DNA from: Afipia felis ATCC 53690
Lineage (GTDB): Bacteria; Pseudomonadota; Alphaproteobacteria; Rhizobiales; Xanthobacteraceae
Length of the DNA stretch: 64,000 bases
Direction: 5' to 3'
NCBI RefSeq assembly: GCF_000314735.2
Contig: NZ_KB375270.1
Span: 1,612,001-1,676,000 of the forward strand
The first letter of the stretch is position 1, and the number at the start of each line of letters is the position of its first letter. A program made the position numbers and the translations under genes. This document shows positions 47,903 through 56,485 of this stretch, one piece after another. The notes below the pieces were generated by a model. That model searched no databases, had not been told where the DNA came from, and was given only the letters and a program-made list of their open reading frames with translations.

Positions 47903-49965
47903 CGCAGTACGGCATCGCGTTCACCCCCCTGGTCCCCATGTTCGTGCTGTGGCTCGGGCTTGCGGCGACGCTTGTCATCGTGGCGGTCTCGCTGCTGCGT
48001 CGCGCGCGCGGTGCGTTGTGGCGCACAGCCGCGCTGGCCATGATCCTGCTCGCGCTCGCCAACCCCTCCTTGACCCGCGAGGCGCGTGAGCCGCTCTCCT
48101 CGGTCGCCGCCGTCATTGTCGACAAAAGTCCAAGCCAGAGCTTCGGCGACCGTGCCAAGCAGACCGACCGGGCGCGCGACGCGCTGCTTGAGAAGCTGCG
48201 CGCCATCAAGGGCCTCGACGTACGGGTGGCCGACGCCGGACAGGCGGATGGCGAGACCGACGGCACGAAACTGTTCTCCGCACTCTCGGCCACGCTCTCC
48301 GATGTTCCAACCGACCGCATCGCGGGCGCGTTCTTCATCACCGACGGACGTGTGCACGACGTTCCGGCCAATGCCGCAACACTCGGCTTCCAGGCGCCGG
48401 TCCATGCGCTCATCAGCGGCCATTCCGGCGAGCGCGACCGCCGCATCGCCATCGTCTCCGCGCCGCGCTTCGGCATCGTCGGGCAGGCGCAGACCATCAC
48501 CTTCAAGCTCGACGATCAGGGGGTGACGGGCGAGCGCGCCGAGGTCACCATCCGGCGGGACGGCGAAGTGCTGAGCCGCCGCACGCTGACGAGCGGCGAG
48601 ACCGGGCGCATTCGGCTCGAGATTCCCCATGCAGGCCAGAACATCGTCGAGATCGAAGCGTCGCCTCTCGAGGGCGAACTGACGCCGGTGAACAACCGCG
48701 CCGTGGTTTCGATCGACGGCGTGCGCGACAAGCTGCGCGTGCTGCTCGTCTCCGGCGAACCGCATGCGGGCGAGCGCACCTGGCGCAACCTGTTGAAGTC
48801 CGATGCAAGCGTCGATCTGGTCCACTTCACCATTCTGCGTCCGCCGGAGAAGCAGGACGGCACGCCGATCAACGAATTGTCGCTGATCGCCTTCCCGACG
48901 CGCGAACTCTTCCAGCAGAAGATCAACGAGTTTCAGCTCATCATCTTCGATCGCTATGCCCGACAAGGTGTTCTGCCGACTGCATATTTTGACAACATCA
49001 CGCGTTACGTGAAGAACGGCGGCGCAGTCCTCGTGGCGGCCGGACCGGACTATGCCAGCCCGACCTCGATCTGGCGCACGCCGCTCGACGCCGTACTGCC
49101 GGCCGAGCCTGTCGACGTCACCGAGAAGGCCTTTCACGCCCGCCTGACCGACATCGGCAAGCGCCATCCGGTCACGCGCGGACTACAAGGTGCGGCGAGC
49201 GACCCGCCGCATTGGGGCCGGTTCTTCCGCATCGTCGATACCCGCAATCCCACCGTGCCGCCGGTGATGGAGGGTGCGAACGGCGAGCCGTTGTTGCTGT
49301 TGTCGCGGCAGGGCGAAGGCCGCGTCGCGCTGCTGCTCTCGGATCAGATCTGGCTGTGGGCGCGCGGCTATGAAGGCGGAGGGCCGCACCTCGACCTGCT
49401 GCGGCGGCTGTCGCACTGGCTGATGAAGCAACCCGAACTCGACGAAGAGGCGCTGCGGCTGAAAACGCAAGGCCACGATCTCGTCGTCACGCGCCAGACC
49501 ATGGCCGACACCGTCAAGCCCGTGACGGTGACATCACCTTCAGGCAAGATCCGCGAGGTCACGCTCGCCGCAAGCGAGCCCGGCGTGTGGCGCGCAACGC
49601 TTCCCGCCGACGAACTCGGCCTGTGGCAGGCAACCGATGGCTCACTGAAGGCGCTCATCAGCGTCGGGCCGACGAACCCGAAGGAATTCTCCGAGGTCAC
49701 CTCGACGACACAGACCCTCGCGCCGCTGACCAAAGCAACCGGCGGCGACACGCGACGAATTTCAGAATCCGGCACCGTCGAACTGCCGCGCATTCTGCCG
49801 ATCCACGGCTCAACCGTGTTCGAGGGCTCCGGCTGGCTCGGCCTCAAGATGCGCGATGCCAGCGTGGTGCGCGGCATCGGCGCCTTCCCGGTGTTCGCAG
49901 GCCTGATCGGGCTCCTGCTGCTGCTCGGCGCCTTCGCAGCCACCTGGGTGCGCGAAGGACGGTAA
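47899..49965 (+). CDS. VWA-like and GATase-like membrane protein of the MoxR operon
   Basis: 688 residues: two N-terminal helices (about 10-32 and 41-56), a VWA-like domain with an intact MIDAS start (D75-K-S-P-S79) and FFITDG (Asp149), a beta-sandwich middle, and a glutamine amidotransferase-like part (about 290-500; LIIFDRYARQGVLP, NGGAVLVAAGPDYA) that lacks the catalytic Cys. Ends with a C-terminal helix (about 657-680) and a basic tail. Start overlaps the preceding stop by four bases (ATGA). Confidence 0.82.
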   Translation: MTQYGIAFTPLVPMFVLWLGLAATLVIVAVSLLRRARGALWRTAALAMILLALANPSLTREAREPLSSVAAVIVDKSPSQSFGDRAKQTDRARDALLEKLRAIKGLDVRVADAGQADGETDGTKLFSALSATLSDVPTDRIAGAFFITDGRVHDVPANAATLGFQAPVHALISGHSGERDRRIAIVSAPRFGIVGQAQTITFKLDDQGVTGERAEVTIRRDGEVLSRRTLTSGETGRIRLEIPHAGQNIVEIEASPLEGELTPVNNRAVVSIDGVRDKLRVLLVSGEPHAGERTWRNLLKSDASVDLVHFTILRPPEKQDGTPINELSLIAFPTRELFQQKINEFQLIIFDRYARQGVLPTAYFDNITRYVKNGGAVLVAAGPDYASPTSIWRTPLDAVLPAEPVDVTEKAFHARLTDIGKRHPVTRGLQGAASDPPHWGRFFRIVDTRNPTVPPVMEGANGEPLLLLSRQGEGRVALLLSDQIWLWARGYEGGGPHLDLLRRLSHWLMKQPELDEEALRLKTQGHDLVVTRQTMADTVKPVTVTSPSGKIREVTLAASEPGVWRATLPADELGLWQATDGSLKALISVGPTNPKEFSEVTSTTQTLAPLTKATGGDTRRISESGTVELPRILPIHGSTVFEGSGWLGLKMRDASVVRGIGAFPVFAGLIGLLLLLGAFAATWVREGR

Positions 49966-50035
49966 CCGCAAAGCCACAGATGGCGACGGCCTGCGCCGCC
50001 ATCCCCAGCGCCAGATTGACATCCCCGGAACTTCC

Positions 50036-50054
50036 GATGTTACATTGTAACATC
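50036..50054. promoter_or_regulatory. Candidate Zur box upstream of DUF2946 gene
   Basis: GATGTTAC-ATT-GTAACATC is a perfect inverted repeat with eight-base arms. The inner 17 bases, ATGTTACATTGTAACAT, resemble the enterobacterial Zur consensus ATGTTATAATATAACAT (14 of 17, consensus from memory). It is 38 bases upstream of the chosen DUF2946 start and would control it and the TonB receptor. Confidence 0.75.
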
Positions 50055-50092
50055 CGGTGACCTTAAGTCCCGGCATGGGGAATTTGTCTGTC

Positions 50093-50449
50093 ATGGACTG
50101 GGTTCGGTCGAAAGCCAAACGGCTGTCGTTGCTGGCGCTCTTCGCGCTGGCGATGCAGATCGGGCTGTCGTTCGGCCACACCCATGTCGCGGCGTGGTCC
50201 GCCGATCGGATCCAGATCGCCGCCAATTCCTCGACCGGCGGTCCTTCCGCCCATCACGACGCCGACGCGATCTGCGCAGTTTGCGTCACCGCCGCGATGG
50301 CGGCGAGCGGCCTGCATGCGGCCGCACCCGTGCTGCCGCTTCCTGCGTCGTTCTCGACCGTCGCCTTCGCGCTGCAGGCACTCAACGACGCGCCGCCCGC
50401 GCGCACCGCTGCATTTCATTCGCGTGCCCCTCCCCCCGTCCTGACCTGA
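50093..50449 (+). CDS. DUF2946 family protein
   Basis: 118 residues: an N-terminal hydrophobic segment (LSLLALFALAMQIGLSFGHTHVA), a His/Asp patch (AHHDAD) and the DUF2946 centre CAVCVTAAMAAS. Contains GHTH and CxxC elements that could bind metal. Such genes are often found beside metal-uptake TonB receptors. ATG choice is uncertain (50075 also possible). A candidate Zur box lies directly upstream. Confidence 0.72.
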   Translation: MDWVRSKAKRLSLLALFALAMQIGLSFGHTHVAAWSADRIQIAANSSTGGPSAHHDADAICAVCVTAAMAASGLHAAAPVLPLPASFSTVAFALQALNDAPPARTAAFHSRAPPPVLT

Positions 50450-50538
50450 CCTCCATTACGGCCGTTTTCCAGCGGCCGCATTTCAATCACCCGCGACCGC
50501 TGCCGATGTGCAGTTCGCGGTGTCAGGATCAGTTCAAG

Positions 50539-52938
50539 ATGTCCCGTTTCCACCTTCGCGCTTCGCTCGCCAGCGCCTCGGCGATTTCGCTTGCCGTGTT
50601 CGGCCATTCCGTCCACGCGCAACAGGCGACGCCGCCCGCGGCCCCACCCGCTTCAACGCCCGCGCCTGCCGCTTCTTCCGGCACGGTGCTGCCGGAAATC
50701 ATGGTGCATGCACCGAGCCCCATCGACCATCACAGGCATCGCCCTGTCGTCGCGGCGAGGCACGGCAGCGGCTCGGCGCGCGCTCACGGCAAGCCGAAAG
50801 AAAAACCTGCCGCGCCCGCTGTTGCCGAGAACGCGCCTGCGCCTGCACCATCGCAGGGCGCGCTGCCGATCGTCACCGATCAGTTCGCGACCGTGACCGT
50901 TGTGCCGAACGAAGAAATCCGGCGCAGCGGCGCGCAGACCTTCGGTGACCTGCTCAACGACAAGCCCGGCATCACCGGTTCGTCCTTCGCGCCGGGCGCA
51001 TCAAGCCGTCCGATCATCCGCGGCCTCGACGTCAACCGCGTCGGCATCGTCGAGAACGGCATCGGCAGCAACGGCGCATCCGATCTCGGCGAAGACCATT
51101 TCGTGCCGATCGATCCGCTCACCACCAATCAGGTCGAGGTGATCCGTGGCCCGGCCACGCTGCGTTACGGCTCGACCGCAATCGGCGGCGTGGTCAGCGC
51201 CGTCAACAACCGCATTCCTGACGCACTGCCCTGCAACCCGGTAACGCCCGCGCAAACCTGGGGCTACGACGTGAAGGCGCCGCCTTCGACATCCGGCTAC
51301 TGCGCCAATTTCGAAACGCGCGCGGGCTATTCCAGCGTCGACAACGGCCGTGAAGGCGCGGTACTGCTGGATGCGGCAAGCAGCAACTTCGCGATCCATG
51401 CCGACGGCTTCGACCGTAAGACCGATAATTACGCGATCCCGAATTCGCCCTACCGTTTCGATCCGACGCGGCCCTTCAACGGCACGCAGCCGAACTCCGG
51501 CACGCGCTCCTACGGCGGATCGGTCGGCGGCACCTATTTCTTCACCGGCGGCTATATCGGTGCGGCGATCCAGCAGAATAATTCGCTCTACCATATCCCC
51601 GGCATCGACGGCGAAGAGCACAACACGCGCATCGACGCCAAGCAGACCAAGTTCACAGCGAAGGGCGAGTATCGTCCGGACGCGGCCGCAATCGACGCGA
51701 TCCGCTTCTGGGTGGGCGCGACGGACTACAAGCACAATGAAATCGGCCTCGGCGACGACGGCACCGACGGCGTGCGCCAGACTTTCACCAACAAGGAGCA
51801 GGAAGGCCGCCTCGAGGTGCAGTTCGCGCCTGTGAATGTGAAATTCGCAACGATGACCTCGGCCGTCGGCGTGCAGGCCTCACATCAGGAACTGACTGCG
51901 CCGAGCCCTGACGACATCGGCAGCCCGTTCAATGGCCTGTGGGATCCGAACAGCAACACCCGCGTCGCCGGTTACTCGTTCAACGAATTCGCTTTCAACA
52001 ACACCACCAAGGCGCAGATTGCGGGCCGCATCGAGCACGTCAACCTCTCCGGCTCGACGCCGTCCTTCATTCCAGAGTTGTTCAACGACACCTCGGCTAT
52101 CGGACCTGCGGTCGCGCGCAATCTCTCCTTCACGCCCGCGAGCGGCAGCATCGGCCTGATCCATAACCTGCCCTACGGCCTCGTTGCCAGCATCACCGGG
52201 CAATACACTGAACGCGCGCCGAAGCCTGCCGAACTGTTCTCGCGCGGCGGTCATGATGCGACAGTCACGTTCGACATCGGTAATCCGAACCTGAAGGTTG
52301 AGACCGCGAAGTCAATCGAGATCGGCCTGCGCAAGAACACCGGGCCGCTCCGGTTCGAACTGACCGGCTACGACACCCACTTCGATGGCTTCATTTACCG
52401 CAATCTCACCGGCAACACCTGCGACGGCACGGCGTGCGTGGCGAACAACAGCCTCGAACTCAATCAGGCGATCTACTCACAGCGCAACGCGCATTTCCGG
52501 GGCGCGGAATTCCAGTTCCAGTACGACGTGATGCCGCTGTGGTTCGGAACGTTCGGCGTCGAAGGGCAGTACGATATTGTCCGAGCAACGTTCGACGACG
52601 GCAGCAACGTGCCGCGCATCCCGCCGCAACGGCTCGGCGGCGGCGTCTACTATCGTGACGCCAACTGGCTCGCGCGCGTCAACCTGCTCCATGCCTTCGC
52701 GCAGAACGACATCGGCGGTATCGAAACATCAACGCCGGGCTACAACCGGCTGAAGGCCGAACTGAGCTACACGACCAAGCTCGCCAAGACCGACTGGTGG
52801 GGGGCGCAGGAAGTTCGTGTCGGCATCGTCGGCGACAACCTGCTCAACGAGGACATCCGCAACGCGGTGTCCTACACAAAGGACGAAGTGCTGCTGCCGG
52901 GCCTCGGCGTGCGGCTGTTCGCCAACATCAAATACTGA
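50539..52938 (+). CDS. TonB-dependent receptor, ZnuD-like
   Basis: 799 residues: Sec signal peptide (ASASAISLAVFGHSVHAQQ); a Pro/Ala and His-rich segment (about 30-105, with HHRHRP) before the plug; plug domain (about 110-250) with FGDLLNDKPGITGSSF, RPIIRGLDVNRVGIVENGI and VEVIRGPATLRYGSTAIGGV; 22-strand barrel with ZnuD-type EEHNTRID, and C-terminal LFANIKY. His-rich tract, DUF2946 neighbour and Zur-like boxes point to zinc uptake; this is inference. Ends at a strong terminator. An in-frame ATG at 50506 is possible. Confidence 0.87.
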   Translation: MSRFHLRASLASASAISLAVFGHSVHAQQATPPAAPPASTPAPAASSGTVLPEIMVHAPSPIDHHRHRPVVAARHGSGSARAHGKPKEKPAAPAVAENAPAPAPSQGALPIVTDQFATVTVVPNEEIRRSGAQTFGDLLNDKPGITGSSFAPGASSRPIIRGLDVNRVGIVENGIGSNGASDLGEDHFVPIDPLTTNQVEVIRGPATLRYGSTAIGGVVSAVNNRIPDALPCNPVTPAQTWGYDVKAPPSTSGYCANFETRAGYSSVDNGREGAVLLDAASSNFAIHADGFDRKTDNYAIPNSPYRFDPTRPFNGTQPNSGTRSYGGSVGGTYFFTGGYIGAAIQQNNSLYHIPGIDGEEHNTRIDAKQTKFTAKGEYRPDAAAIDAIRFWVGATDYKHNEIGLGDDGTDGVRQTFTNKEQEGRLEVQFAPVNVKFATMTSAVGVQASHQELTAPSPDDIGSPFNGLWDPNSNTRVAGYSFNEFAFNNTTKAQIAGRIEHVNLSGSTPSFIPELFNDTSAIGPAVARNLSFTPASGSIGLIHNLPYGLVASITGQYTERAPKPAELFSRGGHDATVTFDIGNPNLKVETAKSIEIGLRKNTGPLRFELTGYDTHFDGFIYRNLTGNTCDGTACVANNSLELNQAIYSQRNAHFRGAEFQFQYDVMPLWFGTFGVEGQYDIVRATFDDGSNVPRIPPQRLGGGVYYRDANWLARVNLLHAFAQNDIGGIETSTPGYNRLKAELSYTTKLAKTDWWGAQEVRVGIVGDNLLNEDIRNAVSYTKDEVLLPGLGVRLFANIKY

Positions 52939-52957
52939 GGCTCTCTCAAGCCTGAGC

Positions 52958-52985
52958 AAAACGGCCGCCCACGGGCGGCCGTTTT
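52958..52985. terminator. Terminator after the TonB receptor gene
   Basis: AAAACGGCCGCC-(4-base loop)-GGCGGCCGTTTT, 12 base pairs with A and T tracts. Confidence 0.9.
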
Positions 52986-53037
52986 CGTTGGGGGTCTTCT
53001 TGCATTTGAGGCTTCTCTTGACATCTAAGGCATAAAG

Positions 53038-53061
53038 TATGTTATGTTATAACATAACATA
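53038..53061. promoter_or_regulatory. Candidate double (overlapping) Zur box
   Basis: A perfect 24-base palindrome (arms TATGTTATGTTA / TAACATAACATA). Two overlapping 17-base frames, 53039-53055 and 53044-53060, each match the Zur consensus ATGTTATAATATAACAT at about 15 of 17 places (consensus from memory). It lies 58 bases before the start of the COG0523 GTPase gene and likely binds two Zur dimers. Confidence 0.8.
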
Positions 53062-53119
53062 TGAGGAACGATGTCCTATCGCTCCAGGCTCGATGCCCTA
53101 CACAGGCTCTTTGATTTCG

Positions 53120-54334
53120 ATGCAAAAACTCCCCGTCACAGTCTTGTCCGGCTTCCTCGGTGCGGGGAAGACCACGCTGATGAACCATGTCCTCAACAAT
53201 CGCCGCGGTCTGAAGGTGGCGGTGATCGTCAACGACATGAGCGAAGTCAATATCGATGCCGATCTGATCCGTGAGGGCGATGCCAACCTGTCGCGCACGG
53301 ACGAGAAGCTCGTCGAGATGACGAACGGCTGCATCTGCTGCACGCTGCGCGACGATCTTCTGAAGGAAGTCCGCCTGCTCGCCGAAAGCGGCCGCTTCGA
53401 TTATCTGCTGATCGAATCGACCGGCATTTCCGAGCCCTTGCCCGTCGCCGCGACGTTCGACTTTCGCGACGAAAACGGCGACAGCCTGTCCGACGTCGCC
53501 GCGCTCGATACCATGGTCACCGTCGTCGACACAGTGAACCTGCTCAGGGACTACGCATCGGTCGAGTTTCTCAAGGATCGCGGTGAATCCGTCGGCAACA
53601 ATGACAAGCGGACCCTGGTCGATCTGCTCGTCGAACAGATCGAGTTCGCTGATATCGTCATTCTCAACAAGATCGACGCTGCGAGCGCCGGGCAACGTGA
53701 CGCCGCGCGCAAGATCGTCCGCGCGCTCAATCCCGATGCCGATATCATCGAGACCAATTACGCGCGCGTGCCTTACCATCGGGTGCTCAATACAGGCCGG
53801 TTCAATTTCGAGCGCGCGCAACAGCACCCGCTATGGGCCAAGGAGCTCTACGGCTTCGCCGACCACGTGCCGGAAACGGAGGAATACGGCGTCACGAGCT
53901 TCGTGTATCGCGCGCGCCGCCCGTTCGAACCGGTCAAATTCCAGCAATTCCTGCGCGAAAGCTGGCGCGGCGTGATCCGTGCCAAAGGGCATTTCTGGCT
54001 GGCGACGCGCCCGCAATGGCTCGGTGAGCTGAGCCAAGCCGGCGCCATCGTCAAGACCGAGGGGCTCGGCTTCTGGTGGGCGAACGTGCCGGTGGAGCGC
54101 TGGCCCAACGATCCGTTCTGGCGCCAGACGTTGAAGAAGAACTGGAACGATATTTACGGCGACCGCCGTCAGGAAATTGTATTCATCGGGACGGGCATGG
54201 ACGAGGACGCAATCCGCGCGCGGCTCGATGCCTGCCTCGTCAACGGCAAGTCCGGAATGCACACCGATGAATGGTCGGCGTTGCCGGATCCGTTTCCGCG
54301 CTGGCTGCGTGCGGACGAGATCCCGGCCGAGTGA
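53120..54334 (+). CDS. COG0523 zinc-linked GTPase (ZigA/CobW-like)
   Basis: 404 residues: Walker [10 protein letters not shown] (11-19), [15 protein letters not shown] with the metal-binding C71-I-C-C74, NKID G-box, and a long C-terminal CobW_C domain (about 275-404, [14 protein letters not shown]). Large members with long C-termini, under Zur control, are zinc-allocation GTPases. The start at 53120 ([12 protein letters not shown]) is the family start; upstream frame runs through the Zur box. Converges on the GNAT gene. Confidence 0.9.
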   Translation: MQKLPVTVLSGFLGAGKTTLMNHVLNNRRGLKVAVIVNDMSEVNIDADLIREGDANLSRTDEKLVEMTNGCICCTLRDDLLKEVRLLAESGRFDYLLIESTGISEPLPVAATFDFRDENGDSLSDVAALDTMVTVVDTVNLLRDYASVEFLKDRGESVGNNDKRTLVDLLVEQIEFADIVILNKIDAASAGQRDAARKIVRALNPDADIIETNYARVPYHRVLNTGRFNFERAQQHPLWAKELYGFADHVPETEEYGVTSFVYRARRPFEPVKFQQFLRESWRGVIRAKGHFWLATRPQWLGELSQAGAIVKTEGLGFWWANVPVERWPNDPFWRQTLKKNWNDIYGDRRQEIVFIGTGMDEDAIRARLDACLVNGKSGMHTDEWSALPDPFPRWLRADEIPAE

Positions 54335-54337
54335 AGC

Positions 54338-54850
54338 TTACGGCGCCGCACGCCAGTCCGGACGGATCGCGCCGCTGACGCCCTCGAATGCACCCTCTTC
54401 CAACTCGCGTACCAGAAGCCGCGCCGGGTCCACAGGGCCCGGCATCGCAGTGATGCCGCTCGGAATCCGCTTGAAGCCCATGCGGCTGTAATACGGCTCG
54501 TCCCCCACCAGCACGACAAGGCGATGGCCTTTCGCTTTCGCCTGGTTCAGCGCGTGCTCCATCAGCGCGCCTCCGATGCCGCGCCCCCGGAACGGCGGCT
54601 CGACGGTCAGCGGCCCGAGCAGCAGCGCGGGTGTGTCGCCGATACAGATCGGCAATTGCCGTACCGAACCGACCAGCAGCGTGCCGATGCGTGCGGTGAA
54701 CGACAGGTCGAGCAAGTGACCGACATGCTCGCGCAGCCGGTAGGCGCTGAGAACGAAACGGCCGGGGCCGAAGGTACGCTGGTGGAGCCGTTCGATCGCC
54801 TGCGCGTCGTTCGGCGTCTCGGCCAGAATGGTGAGAGAGAGATCGGTCAT
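54338..54850 (-). CDS. GNAT family N-acetyltransferase
   Basis: 170 residues: acetyl-CoA motif V..PPFRGRGIGGALMEHALNQAK, VGDEPYYSRMGFKRI in the acetyl-CoA/substrate groove. Similar to YhbS-type acetyltransferases. Substrate unknown. The ATG at 54850 (MTDLSLTILAE) is preferred to one at 54868. Probably co-transcribed with the Nudix gene just upstream. Confidence 0.87.
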   Translation of the reverse strand: MTDLSLTILAETPNDAQAIERLHQRTFGPGRFVLSAYRLREHVGHLLDLSFTARIGTLLVGSVRQLPICIGDTPALLLGPLTVEPPFRGRGIGGALMEHALNQAKAKGHRLVVLVGDEPYYSRMGFKRIPSGITAMPGPVDPARLLVRELEEGAFEGVSGAIRPDWRAAP

Positions 54851-54928
54851 CGCCCGCGCGAATAGCATTTGCCGCGCCGCCGGTCCATCGGCCAGTTTTC
54901 CGACGGGAGGCGGGTTTGGCTTCGCCCG

Positions 54929-55414
54929 TTAACTCCAGTCCGCCGGAATTGTCCTGTTTTCGAGCACTTCGGCAATCCTTGACCGCGTCCCCCGCGTGGT
55001 GTCGGGCGGCAGATCGGCAGGATCGAAGAAGCCGCAGGCAATAATCTCGTGGTTCGGCTCCGGCATTCTCTCCTGACGAAAATCGCGCACCACATAGACC
55101 GCAACATGATCGCGGCGCGAGACATGGCGGTTGAAATAGACGCCATGCAGGCGCGGCTCGCCGGTGAGTTCGATGCCGCCCTCCTCGTGCAACTCGCGCC
55201 GCAGCGAGTCGATGATGGTTTCGCCCGTCTCCACTCCACCGCCCGGCAGATGCCATCCGGCGACGTAGCTGTGCTTGACCAGAAAGACGTGCCCCCGGGC
55301 ATCGAGCACCACCGCACGGGTGCCCAGCGTCATGCCGCGCGCGAACCGCGCATAAAAATGAAACACACGGCGGATCACCGGCTCGAATCTCAGCCGCAGT
55401 GACTGGAGGTTCAT
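54929..55414 (-). CDS. Nudix hydrolase
   Basis: 161 residues. Nudix box (G-x5-E-x7-RE-x2-EE-x-G) in GGVETGETIIDSLRRELHEE followed by GGIEL. An N-terminal amphipathic segment (SLRLRFEPVIRRVFHFYARF) may bind membranes. Substrate not readable. 78 bases before the GNAT gene on the same strand; divergent from mbfA. Confidence 0.88.
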   Translation of the reverse strand: MNLQSLRLRFEPVIRRVFHFYARFARGMTLGTRAVVLDARGHVFLVKHSYVAGWHLPGGGVETGETIIDSLRRELHEEGGIELTGEPRLHGVYFNRHVSRRDHVAVYVVRDFRQERMPEPNHEIIACGFFDPADLPPDTTRGTRSRIAEVLENRTIPADWS

Positions 55415-55527
55415 CGAAAAATCCTGCGAATGGAAATCATCTGCGAACCCCTTGCGTCTTGCTGCTTGCGCCGCGGCGGACTGCTTGCCACAACCGTTTT
55501 CACTGCACGCTCAAGGATATCCTTGCG

Positions 55528-56484
55528 ATGAAGAAATTTGCGGATCTGACGGAGCGCGAGATGCTGGCGCTCGCCATCTCCAACGAGGAGGACGACAGCC
55601 GTATCTATCATGGATTCGCCGAAGCCCTCGCCGAACAGTTCCCTGCCTCCGCCGCGATCTTTACGAACATGGCGAGGGAAGAAGAAGGCCATCACGACCG
55701 CCTGCTCGAACTCTACCGGAAGACCTTCGGAGATTATCTGCCGCTGGTGCGGCGGCAGGATGTCTCGGGCTTCATCAAGCGCAAGCCGCTGTGGCTGATG
55801 CGGCCACTCGGTCTCAATGCGGTACGCCAATATGCGGCCCAGATGGAAGTCGAGGCCGCGCAATTCTATCGCAAGGCCGCCGATACCACGCACGATGCAT
55901 CACTCCGCACATTGCTCCTCGGCCTCGCCGAGGAAGAAGAACGCCACGAGGCGCTCGCCGAGGAATTGACCGAGCAGCACCTGACGCCCGATGCGCTCGC
56001 CGCCGAGACCGAAACCCAGCGCCGTACTTTTCTGCTGCAATACGTCCAGCCCGGTCTGGTCGGATTGATGGATGGTTCGGTCTCGACACTGGCGCCCCTG
56101 TTCGCCGCTGCCTTCGCCACCCACCAGCCGTTCGCGACATTCCTGGTCGGGCTTGCGGCGTCCGTAGGCGCCGGCATTTCGATGGGCTTTGCCGAGGCGC
56201 TGTCGGACGACGGAGCGCTGACCGGACGCGGCTCGCCATGGATCCGCGGCACCGTCTGCGGCCTGATGACCACGCTCGGCGGCCTCGGCCACACGCTGCC
56301 CTACCTCATTCCCGACTTCACCATCGCGACCACGCTGGCCGTGATCGTCGTCGTGATCGAACTGGCGCTGATCTCGTGGATTCGCCATCGCTTCATGGAC
56401 ACGCCTTGGCTACAGGCTACATTCCAGATCGCAGTCGGCGGAACGCTGGTGTTTCTCGCCGGCATCCTGATCGGAAGTGCCTGA
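55528..56484 (+). CDS. mbfA: Membrane-bound ferritin A (ferritin-VIT1 fusion)
   Basis: 318 residues: N-terminal ferritin-like domain (about 1-165) with diiron-type ligands Glu20 region, EEEGHHDRL (E52/E53, H55/H56), EVEAAQFY and EEERHEAL; then a VIT1 domain with about five helices (about 170-318, LVGLMDGSVSTLAPLFAAAF, GFAEALSDDG). In Bradyrhizobium and Agrobacterium the protein exports iron and protects against iron and peroxide stress, under Irr control. I do not see a clear ICE (Irr) box in the 113-base gap upstream. Confidence 0.92.
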   Translation: MKKFADLTEREMLALAISNEEDDSRIYHGFAEALAEQFPASAAIFTNMAREEEGHHDRLLELYRKTFGDYLPLVRRQDVSGFIKRKPLWLMRPLGLNAVRQYAAQMEVEAAQFYRKAADTTHDASLRTLLLGLAEEEERHEALAEELTEQHLTPDALAAETETQRRTFLLQYVQPGLVGLMDGSVSTLAPLFAAAFATHQPFATFLVGLAASVGAGISMGFAEALSDDGALTGRGSPWIRGTVCGLMTTLGGLGHTLPYLIPDFTIATTLAVIVVVIELALISWIRHRFMDTPWLQATFQIAVGGTLVFLAGILIGSA

Positions 56485-56485
56485 C

